Part shown: positions 18,212 through 26,728 of the stretch, piece after piece
Numbering within the stretch: position 1 is the first letter of the stretch
Layout of the letters: each line of letters opens with the position of its first letter
Assembly (NCBI RefSeq): GCF_011382985.1
Contig: NZ_CP049933.1
Location: 806,001-870,000 of the forward strand
Length of the DNA stretch: 64,000 bases
Source of the DNA: Leucobacter coleopterorum
GTDB lineage: Bacteria; Actinomycetota; Actinomycetes; Actinomycetales; Microbacteriaceae
Direction: 5' to 3'
Program-made: the position numbers and the translations under genes
The notes under the pieces: generated by a model
Told to the model about the DNA's origin: nothing
What the model saw: only the letters and a program-made list of their open reading frames with translations
Databases searched by the model: none

Positions 18212-19736
18212 TCAGTCCCAGCCGGGTAGCCACATGTGAGCCTGCCAGAACCAGTCGGCGACTCGCATGCCCGACCACACCGGAAAGAATAGGAGCGCAA
18301 GGACCGTGGCAGCCACGAGAAATAACGCGACCGCGACTCTTCGACCACGTATCGCGTCTTCGTTAAACGTTAGTCGAAGCCCGGGCACGCGAGCGGGTGC
18401 TTCTCCGATGGAGACGCTGCACAGCATTCCCAGCACCATGGCTAACGCGAGTGCCGAAAAAGGTGTGAGCACGACCGCATAGAACTGGAAAACGGCGGAA
18501 CGAGACAGGGTGAGAACCCAGGGCAGCCAGCCCGAAAGGTAGCCAACTAACACGAAGGTGCTCGCGGTCGCGAGAGAGCTCACGAGCCGTTGACTCGGGT
18601 GCGACGCAAATGATCGCAGTACGAGCCACAGCAGCACAAGGAGAGCTGCGACCCCACCCCAGGTCACGAGAATATTCGGAAGCGCCGAGATCCCTGCGGT
18701 GCAGCCTCCACCGCAGCCCTTGTCCCAATTGACTTCGTACATTGCTGTGGGGCGAAGGGCGAGCGGCCAGGTGAGCGCGTCGGCCTGGTAAGGGTGAGGT
18801 GCAGAAAGTGTGCTGTGCCACTTGAACATGTCGAGGTGGTACTGGACCAGGCTGGCGGGCCAAAACTCTCCGGGTTTACGCCCCAACCGCCAGTGGTGAA
18901 GATCCAGCCGCTCCAGCTAGTGAGATATACGAGTAAAGCAGCGGGCACTGCAGTGGCAGCGGTGAGGCCGGCGCGCACAACTGAGCCTATCCAAGAGCGC
19001 CCGTCATTTCTCAGCAGGAGCAGATCCCGGACCGCAACGAACACCATAAAAAACGCGAGCGGGTACAAACCGGACCACTTGATTGCGGCGGCGGCTCCGA
19101 AGGCGAGGCCGGCCGCGAGTAACCACGGCCTGAACCAGCGTGGGGTCGGTCGTTTGCGGGCGTCCGGTAGTGCCGGCTCTGGCGTGGCAGCTTCAGCGGA
19201 CGCCTGAGTAACAATGCTCAGATGATCTCTCCACACGAATAAGGCACCCAACATGATCGCCAGTGCCAAGAACCCGTCGAGCAGGGCCACCCGGGTCAAC
19301 ACAACGTGCACTCCGTCAACGGCCAATAACAGCCCCGCGACACAAGCGATGACCATGCGCCGAGAGATCAACCATGCAAGACGCATGGTGATCCCAACTG
19401 TCGCTACTCCTGCAAGCGCAAGGGCGCTGCGCCACCCCCACCCGTTGTCAGGACCAAATAGCAGGATCCCGAGCCCCAGAAGCCACTTGCCCAGCGGGGA
19501 TGGACCGAGTAAGAGGCCGTATCTGTGAACCCGAGCGCGTTCGGAAGCGTCGGATCGTCATTGGGCCAGGTCGTCGGGTACCCGTGTGCAAGCTGGCTGA
19601 TCGCATCGCGCACGTAGTAGATCTCGTCGAATACAAGCGTGCTCGGGCTGCCGAGCGCCCAGAACCGCAACACGGCCGCGATCCCGAGCACAAACAACGG
19701 CGCAATCCAGCGCAGGTGGTGACGGACAGCGAGCAT
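18212..19736 (-). CDS. pmt: Protein O-mannosyltransferase, PMT/GT39 family (frame broken twice)
   Basis: A polytopic membrane glycosyltransferase transferring mannose from polyprenyl-phosphomannose to secreted proteins. The N-terminal loop carries the catalytic acidic pattern [12 protein letters not shown], followed by [12 protein letters not shown] after repair of GGGG at 19496-19499 (coding CCCCC). Later membrane helices include [16 protein letters not shown] second lesion at AAAA 18862-18865 (coding T run, five to four) restores [20 protein letters not shown]. The corrected length of about 508 residues fits actinobacterial Pmt (Rv1002c type). ATG 19736 is supported by a leaderless -10. Confidence 0.86.
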
Positions 19737-19742
19737 GAATAC

Positions 19743-19748
19743 AGCATA
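19743..19748 (-). promoter_or_regulatory. Leaderless -10 of pmt
   Basis: The minus strand reads TATGCT, GTATTC, ATG at 19736. It faces away from the proS leaderless -10 about 40 bp away. Confidence 0.6.
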
Positions 19749-19784
19749 TGCGGCAGAGTGCGCCACAAGCGGCCTGGTGCGGGC

Positions 19785-19790
19785 TACGAT
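19785..19790 (+). promoter_or_regulatory. Leaderless -10 of proS
   Basis: TACGAT, GGTGGG, then GTG 19797; the same hexamer-plus-spacer pattern as at purM. Confidence 0.65.
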
Positions 19791-19796
19791 GGTGGG

Positions 19797-21562
19797 GTGA
19801 TTACGCGCCTCAGCAACTACTTTCTGAAGACCCTCCGCGAGGATCCCGCCGACGCCGAAGTGATGAGCCACAAGCTCCTCGTTCGTGCGGGATACATTCG
19901 TCGCCAGGCGCCGGGTGTGTTCGGATGGATGCCACTCGGACTCAAGGTAAAGGGCAAGCTCGAGCAGATCATTCGTGAGGAGATGCTCGCTGCTGGTGCG
20001 CACGAGGTGCACTTCCCCGGGCTGCTGCCGCGAGAACCCTACGAGGCGACGGGCCGCTGGGAAGAGTACGGCGATGCACTGTTCCGCCTGAAGGATCGGC
20101 ACGGCGCCGACTACCTGCTCGCGCCGACGCACGAGGAAGCCTTCACCCTCATGGTGAAGGACATCGTTACTTCGTACAAAGACTTGCCCCTCGCACTGTT
20201 CCAGATTCAAGACAAGTATCGCGACGAGGCACGGCCCCGGGCCGGTCTGTTGCGCGGGCGTGAGTTCACCATGAAGGACGCGTACACCTTCGACGCCACC
20301 GACGCGGGGCTCGACGCCGCCTACCAAAAGCAACGCGACGCCTATGAGCGAATCTTCACACGGCTCGGGCTTGAGTATGTGATTGTGTCGGCTGACGCAG
20401 GGCCATGGGAGGATCGCGCAGCGAGGAGTTTTTGCTGCCAACCGCGATTGGCGAGGACACGTTTGTGCGCTCTGCCGGAGGGTACGCCGCGAACGTTGAG
20501 GCGTATGTAACGCCCGCGCCCGATGCACTGCCGATTGAAGGATTACCCGCGCCCGTAGAACTGGACCCCGCTGTCACTCCGACCATCGACACGCTGGTCG
20601 AGCACCTCAACAGTGAGATGCCGCGTGAAGACGGTCGGTCTTGGACGGCAGCTGACACGCTGAAGAACATCGTGCTCGCGGTGACACCCGTCGGTGGTGA
20701 GCGCGAGATTGTGGTTGTGGCGATCCCGGGCGACCGCGACGTTGACATGAAGCGCGCCGAGGTTGCGTTCCCAGGGTGCGAGGTGGAGCCCGCAACGGCT
20801 GCTGATCTTGAGAAGAACCCACTGATTGTGCGTGGGTACATCGGACCCGGCACGGCGGGCGCTGCGGTGCTCGGTCTTGAAGGCAGCACGGGGCTGCGCT
20901 ACCTGCTGGATCCGCGCATTGTTCCAGGCACCTCCTGGGTGACCGGCGCCAACAAAGATCTGACGCACGTCGCAAACCTGGTAGCTGGCCGCGATTTTGT
21001 TGGCGACGGCACCGCCGATATCGCGAACGTGCGCGACGGGGATCCGGCGCCTGACGGATCGGGGCCGATCGAGACGGCGCGCGGCATGGAAATTGGCCAC
21101 GTGTTCCAGCTCGGCCGTAAATATGCTGAGGCCCTGGGCCTCAAGGTGCTAGACGAAAACGGCAAGCTGGTCACGGTGACCATGGGGTCGTACGGCATCG
21201 GCGTGACGAGGATCATGGCGATTCTCGCCGAACTGCACCACGACGATCGTGGCCTCATGTGGCCTGCGGCCGTCGCTCCGTTCAACGTGCACGTGGTTGC
21301 GACGGGTAAGGATCCCGTGGTCTATGAGGTCGCGGAGCCGCTGGTTGCCTCCCTCGATGCCGCTGGCATTGAGGTGCTCTTTGACGACCGCCCGAAGGTC
21401 TCGCCCGGTGTGAAGTTTGGTGATGCCGAGCTGCTGGGTGTGCCGTGTGTCGTCGTCGTGGGTCGTGACGCAGCCGAGGGTTTTGTTGAGGTGTGGGACC
21501 GTGCGGCAGGCACGAAGGATCGCGTTGCGATTGCCGACGTGCCCGCGCTGTTTGGCATCTAA
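19797..21562 (+). CDS. proS: Prolyl-tRNA synthetase (frame broken once)
   Basis: Class II synthetase of the bacterial type: N-terminal catalytic part with [16 protein letters not shown] and [19 protein letters not shown], an editing insertion domain after about residue 220, and a C-terminal anticodon-binding domain ([14 protein letters not shown]). The frame shifts at GGG 20400-20402: one more base gives [16 protein letters not shown], the conserved family sequence. The corrected protein is about 589 residues, normal. Because proS is essential, the break is most likely a sequencing error. GTG 19797 gives the standard [16 protein letters not shown] start. Confidence 0.93.
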
Positions 21563-21572
21563 CACGATGTCG

Positions 21573-21610
21573 AAAGAGGCATAGAACTTCCCAGGGTTCT
21601 ATGCCTCTTT
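21573..21610. terminator. Bidirectional terminator between proS and copA
   Basis: A perfect 15-bp stem (AAAGAGGCATAGAAC / complement) with an 8-nt loop. The outer arms supply an A-run on one side and TTT on the other, so it can terminate both convergent genes. Confidence 0.85.
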
Positions 21611-21617
21611 CCTATTG

Positions 21618-23886
21618 TTATGGGTTTGTCGTCTTAAAGCCGCGCAGCCTGAGGCTGTTCGTTACAACAAACACCGACGAGAATGCCATTGCCGCCCCGC
21701 GAGCATTGGGTTGAGTAGCCCGGCTGCCGCGAGCGGGATCGCCGCTACATTGTAGGCGAACGCCCAGAACAGGTTTGTTTTGATTGTGCCGAGTGTGCGT
21801 CGCGAAAGCCGGATCGCGTCGACCGCTGCACGCAGATCTCCGCGCACCAGGGTAATGTCGGAGGCCTCGATCGCCACGTCGGTTCCCGTGCCCATGGCGA
21901 GACCCAAATCCGCTTGTGCGAGAGCCGCAGCGTCATTGACGCCGTCACCAATCATCGCGACGGACTTCCCCTGAGCCTGCAGCCGCTTCACAACCTCGAC
22001 CTTGTCGGCGGGCATGACCTCGGCTATGACGGTCTCTGGCCCCGCGTCGATGCCGACTGCTTCTGCCACCGTGGCCGCCACGGCCGCGTTGTCTCCAGTG
22101 AGCAGAACCGGCGTCAAACCGAGAGCTCGCAGCCCGCTTATCGCTTCGGCAGAGGTTTCCTTGATGGCATCAGCAACCACCAATACACCTCGCGCTTTCC
22201 CATCCCAGCCGACGGCGACCGAAGTCTGTCCGCGCTCAGAGGCAGCGACCATAGCGCTCTCCAGGCTGGGTGTCAGTGGCAACGACCAGTCAGCGAGCAA
22301 CCGCGGACGGCCGACGAGCGTCACGTGGCTGTTTCCCTCGTGCGAGACGGTTCCCTGCACTCCAAGACCCTCGACGTTTGCGAAGTTCTCGACTGAGGGC
22401 AGCTCACCGACCCTCGCTGTGGCGCCAGCAGCGATCGCCTGTGCGATCGGGTGTTCAGAGGCATCTTCGAGCGCTCCCGCGTACCGCAGCACATCTTCTT
22501 CGTGCTCACCGTCGGCGACAATCACCTCGGTGAGCGTCATCTTGCCCGTGGTGACGGTGCCGGTTTTGTCGAGTATAACGGTGTCGATGCGACGGGTGGT
22601 CTCCAATACCTCGGGTCCCTTGATCAAGATCCCGAGTTGCGCGCCGCGACCCGTTCCCACCATAAGTGCGGTTGGTGTTGCGAGTCCCAGCGCGCACGGG
22701 CACGCGATGATGAGTACCGCAACAGCGGCGGTAAACGCCGCTGTCAGACCAGCGCCTGAGAGCGCCCAGAACACAAAGGTGGCAAGAGCGAGACCAATGA
22801 CAATTGGCACGAAGATTCCTGAAATTTTGTCGGCAAGCCGTTGAGCCTTTGCCTTGCCATTCTGGGCATCCTCAACGAGCTTCGCCATTTGGGCAAGCTG
22901 GGTGTCGGCACCGACCCTGGTCGCTTCAATGACGAGGCGTCCACCCGCGTTGATCGTTGCGCCGACGATGGTGTCGCCGATCCCCACCTCCACCGGCACG
23001 GACTCGCCAGTGACCATGGACGCATCAACCGCTGAGGCCCCCTCAACAATCGTGCCGTCCGTGGCGATCTTCTCGCCCGGTCGCACGATGAAGTGGTCGC
23101 CCACCACAAGGTCGTCAGTGCTGATTCGCTCTTCGACACCGTTGCGCAGCACCGAGACCTCTTTCGCGCCGAGCTCAAGCAGCGCCCGCAGCGCGCCCCC
23201 CGCCTGCCTCTTGGAACGCGCTTCAAAGTAGCGGCCGAGCAAAATGAAGGTGATGACTCCGGCGCCAACCTCAAGGTAAATATTGCCGGCTCCATCGCTC
23301 TGCGCAACGGTGAACTCAAACCCGTGGGTCATGCCGGGCATGCCGGCGGTGCCGAAGAACAGTGCGTACAGCGACCACGCGAAGGCAGCCAGTGTGCCCA
23401 TCGAGATGAGGGTGTCCATAGTGGCCGTCGCGTGCTTCAGGTTGGTCCAGGCCGCCTTGTGGAATGGCAGGCCGGCCCACACGATCACGGGTGCGGCGAG
23501 CGTGAGTGACAGCCATTGCCAGTACGTGAACTGCAGGGCTGGGACCATCGCCATCGCAACGACGGGCACGGTGAGGATCGCGGAGACGATCAATCGGTTG
23601 CGCAGTTCACGCACGGGGCCTCTGCCGCCACCTGTTCAGGATCAGTGCCCTTTGGCCTCTTCGGCTTCGGCAGTGCCGCCGAGTAACCCGCCTGCTCGAC
23701 TGCCTCGAGCAGTGCTGCGGTGTCGACCCCCGGCGCGAAGCTGACCTTTGCCTTTTCGGTGGCGTAGTTGACCGTGGCCGTCACGCCGTCGAGTTTGTTG
23801 AGCTTGCGCTCGATCCTGTTCGCACAAGATGCGCAGGTCATACCGCTAATGGCGAGCTCGACCTGCTGGGTGCTGAGTGCTGTCAT
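21618..23886 (-). CDS. copA: Copper-exporting P1B-type ATPase CopA (frame broken twice)
   Basis: One N-terminal heavy-metal domain ([17 protein letters not shown]), membrane helices, actuator TGESVPV, the metal-site CPC in [16 protein letters not shown], phosphorylation loop [20 protein letters not shown] and hinge [16 protein letters not shown]. Lesion near the N-terminus: GGGG 23615-23618 (coding CCCCC) restores [11 protein letters not shown]. Lesion near the C-terminus: CCCC 21695-21698 (coding GGGGG) restores [20 protein letters not shown], then the stop at 21618. Corrected length is about 755. It overlaps copZ by 4 nt and is expelled-copper resistance controlled by the CsoR-type operators upstream. 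Confidence 0.93.
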
Positions 23887-24089
23887 GAGAGCTGGTAGCC
23901 GGCTTCTGCGACGGCCTCACGGATTTTCTCAGTGTCGACGGGGTCGTCGCTTGTGACGGTGAGGTTGCCGCTTGCGAGGTCAACATTCACGTCCGTGACA
24001 CCGGCGACCTCGCTCACCTCTTCGGTGACGCTGCGCACGCAGTGGCCGCAAGTCATTCCGGTGACGGTGTAGGTGGTAGTGGTTGCCAT
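23883..24089 (-). CDS. copZ: Copper chaperone CopZ
   Basis: 68-residue HMA-domain protein with the metal site GMTCGHCVRSV (Cys-X2-Cys) and the beta-alpha-beta fold pattern SVTEEVSEVAGVTDVNVDL. It carries Cu(I) to CopA; the 4-nt overlap with copA shows coupled translation. RBS AAAAGGAG lies before the ATG. Preceded on the same strand by the decayed csoR, so the original operon was csoR-copZ-copA. Confidence 0.93.
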   Translation of the reverse strand: MATTTTYTVTGMTCGHCVRSVTEEVSEVAGVTDVNVDLASGNLTVTSDDPVDTEKIREAVAEAGYQLS

Positions 24090-24115
24090 GAGGGGCTCCT
24101 TTTGTTATTAAAATC

Positions 24116-24378
24116 TTATGACCGCACGAGGCAGGCGATGGCATCTGAAGCTTCCTGCATCTTCTCTTCGGCGATTGTTCCGCCGGTCGCTCCTGCGTTC
24201 GCCGCGTAATGACTGAGGTGGTCGTCGAGCATCTTGAATGAGATGGATTTAAGCGTTTGGGAGGTCACTGGTCTTTTTCAACCATGCGCCGTAGACCACG
24301 CACTTGGCCCTCGGTGAGTCGAAGGCTCGCGAGGTACTTTGCCTTGTTTGGTAAGTAGCCATGGTCGTGGGTATTCAC
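24116..24378 (-). pseudogene. csoR: Decayed copper-sensing repressor CsoR
   Basis: From GTG 24378 (RBS GAAAGGA) the frame encodes HDHGYLPNKAKYLASL, TEGQVRGLRRMVEKDQ and stops. The rest of a CsoR follows in another frame (VTSQTLKSISFKMLDDHLSH, then EEKMQEASDAIACLVRS, stop 24116). Against the family, about 25 nt are missing at the junction near 24267, removing the segment with the first copper ligand Cys (YCIDVLT-type). In addition the Cys of the His-X3-Cys ligand motif is Tyr (HLSHY). Both copper-site cysteines are therefore absent. The lesion is not a homopolymer slip. Very likely a non-functional or non-copper-binding remnant. Confidence 0.8.
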
Positions 24379-24421
24379 GGTGATCCTTTCGTAGGGGAAC
24401 CTCTGCTGTGCCGAGAGTTAG

Positions 24422-24438
24422 ATACCCCATAGGGGTAT
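24422..24438. promoter_or_regulatory. CsoR-type copper operator, distal copy
   Basis: ATACCCC-ATA-GGGGTAT, a perfect inverted repeat around a 3-nt centre, matching the G-tract palindromes bound by actinobacterial CsoR. It lies 43 bp upstream of the csoR remnant. Confidence 0.8.
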
Positions 24439-24453
24439 TTTGTGTTTATGAAC

Positions 24454-24474
24454 TTATACCCCAGTGGGGTATAA
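24454..24474. promoter_or_regulatory. CsoR-type copper operator, second copy
   Basis: TTATACCCC-AGT-GGGGTATAA, a perfect 9-bp inverted repeat. Its centre is 34 bp from the other operator, about three helical turns, so both could lie on the same DNA face. Located between divergent csoR and the yiaA-like gene. Confidence 0.8.
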
Positions 24475-24596
24475 GTCAACCGGGTTCTGGTGAGGGGTCA
24501 TATTCCCGACCGGCCATGCGTCAATGGCATAGTGATCTCAGGAATGCAGGGGCACCACATAGGGCGCCCAGGTGCTTGAGAACAAAGGAGTTTGAA

Positions 24597-25085
24597 ATGG
24601 TTGATTCGCAGGAAAATGCATCGAAACCGACCCCCGCCTTTATTGGTGCGTCTTGGGTTGCACTGGCACTTGGCATGGGCACTTAGCTCATCGGATTGTC
24701 TAATGCAGGGATGGAGCTCAATGAAAAGGGTTACTATCTCACCCTTTTGCTGTTTGGGCTTTTTGCTGCTGTATCGCTGCAGAAGACAGTTCGAGATCGA
24801 TCCGATGGTATTGCAGTCACGAATCTCTATTACGGTCTCGCATGGTTTGCGCTGGTTGCCTCGCTCAGCCTGCTCGCAATTGGGCTCTGGAATGCCGGGA
24901 GCCTCTCTCTGAGCGAAAAGGGGTTCTATGGGATCAGTTTTGCCATGAGCCTGTTTGCATCGGTGGCGGTGCAAAAAAACGTGCGAGATCTTTCGCAGTT
25001 CAAGGGTGAAACAGAAGCCGAGGAACCCGCCGCGTATCAGGCCGAACCCGCACACAACTTCTTGCCGACATCCGGCGCGCACTAG
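24597..25085 (+). pseudogene. YiaA/YiaB-type membrane protein gene with in-frame amber codon
   Basis: From ATG 24597 (RBS AAAGGAG) the frame reads KPTPAFIGASWVALALGMGT, then TAG at 24684-24686, then continues in the same frame LIGLSNAGMELNEKGYYLTLLLFGLFAAVSLQK in pieces and to a stop at 25085. The YiaA repeat is present twice (ELNEKGYY... and SLSEKGFY...), with four predicted membrane helices. A Tyr is usual at the amber position and Trp where IGLS has Ser, so two neighbouring codons differ. Either a pseudogene, a base error, or readthrough; the frame beyond the stop is fully conserved. It faces away from the copper operators and may once have been copper-controlled. Confidence 0.7.
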
Positions 25086-25191
25086 TTGCCACGGGCTCAC
25101 GTGTGGCATACGCCGGACTCCCTGGAGTACCCTGGTCACTTGACCCATTTGGGTTCACATCTGAATAGACATTTCAATACGAGGAGGCATC

Positions 25192-26186
25192 GTGAAGATT
25201 GATCTCGCCATGTTGCGCGGACTTGAGCGTGAGAAGGACATTCCCTTCGAAGAGCTCGCCGAAATTATCGAGCAGGCAATTCAGTCTGCATATTTGCGGC
25301 ACGCGGAGAACCAGGGCATCCCTGTTCCAGATGAGCACCGAGTGAGGGTGCAGCTCGACCGGAAGAGCGGCGAGATTACCGTCCTCGTGCCCGAGGTTGG
25401 CGATGAGGGCCAGGTAGTGGGCGAGGCTCACGTTATGACTGACGAGTTTGGTCGTGTTGCCTCGAGCGCGGCGAAGCAGGTTATTAACCAGCGCCTTCGT
25501 GATCTTTCGGACGACGCTGTTCTCGGCGCGTTCAAAGACAAAGAGGGTCAGATTGTCTCGGGTGTTGTACAGCAGGGGCCGAACCCCCGCATGGTGCAGA
25601 TTGATCTTGGTGAACTTGAGGCGATCCTGCCCCTGAAGAGCAGATCGCGGGGGAGTCTTACCCGCACGGTACCCGTATGCGCGTGTATGTTACGAGCGTT
25701 TCAAAGGGTCTGAAGGGGCCGCAGGTTGTCGTGTCTCGCACCCACCCCGGACTTGTGCGCAAGCTGTTTGAGCGTGAGGTGCCGGAGCTCTCGGAGGGGC
25801 TTGTTGAGATCGTCTCGCTCGCTCGCGAGGCCGGTCACCGCACAAAGGTTGCCGTTCGCGCTAAGAAGTCGGGGATCAACGCCAAGGGCACCTGCATTGG
25901 TGAGATGGGCAGCCGTGTGCGTGCTGTGATGGCCGAGCTCGGTGAAGAGAAGATCGATATTGTCGATTATTCGCCGGAGCTGCCAATGTTTGTGGCAAAT
26001 GCACTATCACCCGCCAAAGTGACCGACGTGTTTATGCTGAACGAGTCGCTCAAGCAGGTGCGCGCGCTGGTGCCTGACTTCCAACTTTCTCTTGCGATTG
26101 GCAAAGAGGGACAAAATGCCCGACTCGCCGCGAAGCTGACGGGCGCAAAGATTGATATTCAACCCGACTCGATCATGAACGACTGA
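25192..26186 (+). CDS. nusA: Transcription termination/antitermination factor NusA (frame broken once)
   Basis: NusA binds RNA polymerase and controls pausing and antitermination. Domains: N-terminal RNAP-binding ([21 protein letters not shown]), S1 domain, and two KH domains ([35 protein letters not shown]). The frame breaks at CCCC 25630-25633; five C gives [22 protein letters not shown] as expected. About 331 residues, the short actinobacterial form without acidic repeats. GTG 25192 follows AGGAGG. rimP, the usual upstream neighbour, is absent. The last codons lie inside a palindromic, duplicated region. Confidence 0.94.
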
Positions 26187-26217
26187 GCTAGTCGGGTTGA
26201 GCATTGATCTTTGCGCC
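26142..26217. repeat. Imperfect palindrome across the nusA stop codon
   Basis: The nusA 3' end (26142-26170) is followed by an inverted copy at 26189-26217, matching 24 of 29 positions, with an 18-nt loop containing the stop. The right arm is therefore a reversed duplicate of coding sequence. It could act as a transcript hairpin after nusA but has no U-tract. Confidence 0.75.
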
Positions 26218-26319
26218 GGAGCGCGTTGAGAAAATGCGCCAGCGTTTTCGCGCTCCGGTGGCGAGCGATAGTGAGCCCAGCAAGTACTGATATTCAACCC
26301 GACTCGATCATGAACGACT
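26153..26319 (+). repeat. 32-bp direct repeat of the nusA 3' end flanking a 103-bp insert
   Basis: The 32 bp covering the last nusA codons (26153-26184) recur exactly at 26288-26319. The 103 bp between them hold the inverted copy (26189-26217) and a second hairpin (26216-26258). The layout of gene end, insert, gene-end copy resembles the outcome of insertion into a gene 3' end or a slipped duplication. No open reading frame is in the insert. Confidence 0.8.
26216..26258. repeat. Nested hairpin in the nusA-ylxR spacer
   Basis: Outer 10-bp perfect stem CCGGAGCGCG / CGCGCTCCGG enclosing an inner GAAAA...TTTTC pair. REP-like in look; no poly-T follows, so it is not a standard terminator. Confidence 0.65.
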
Positions 26320-26338
26320 AGTCCAGGTGGTCTGTGTG

Positions 26339-26366
26339 CACTCTCAGGGTTGAGACCCTGAGAGTG
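26339..26366. terminator. Hairpin upstream of ylxR
   Basis: Perfect 12-bp stem CACTCTCAGGGT / complement with loop TGAG. It lacks a U-tract, and lies 30 bp before the ylxR start; it may be an attenuator, processing site or weak terminator. Confidence 0.5.
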
Positions 26367-26395
26367 CGCAAGCGTGAAAGAAGGATGCTGGTAAG

Positions 26396-26653
26396 ATGGT
26401 TCCGGTTCGGACCTGTGTCGCGTGTCGCAAACGCGCCCCGCGCACAGACTTGCTTCGAGTGGTGCTGCGCGATGATCGGCTAGTGGCTGATGATCGCGCG
26501 GTTCTTCCTGGGCGAGGAGCTTGGGTTCACCCCTCAGCTCATTGTCTGGATCTAGCGGTGACTCGCGGAATGTTGTCGCGTGCACTGCGCGCATCGGGGA
26601 AGCCCGATGCAAGCCCTTTAGAGAACAGGCTGAAAACACTTATGGATAACTAA
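26396..26653 (+). CDS. ylxR: YlxR family (DUF448) nucleic-acid-binding protein
   Basis: 85-residue small basic protein with the family motif VRTCVACRKRAPRTDLLRV at the N-terminus and GRGAWVHPSAHCLDLA in the middle. It usually sits between nusA and infB, as here. Members are proposed RNA- or nucleoid-associated regulators. The ATG at 26396 gives the standard N-terminus. Intact. Confidence 0.9.
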   Translation: MVPVRTCVACRKRAPRTDLLRVVLRDDRLVADDRAVLPGRGAWVHPSAHCLDLAVTRGMLSRALRASGKPDASPLENRLKTLMDN

Positions 26654-26728
26654 TGAGCGGCTCAAAATGAGACCCGTCCGTTAATCATGGTTCTCGCCTG
26701 TCTGGGCGTGAACCCAGACAGGAGAAAA

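Noticed and set aside
19750..20528. Long minus-strand open frame opposite proS, continuous with the N-terminal part of pmt
   Set aside because: The upstream part is antisense to conserved proS sequence; the pmt start at 19736 is supported by a leaderless -10.
26185..26287. Integron attC site or IS remnant in the nusA-ylxR spacer
   Set aside because: No attC core sites, integrase, transposase fragment or terminal inverted repeats with target duplication of IS type could be identified.
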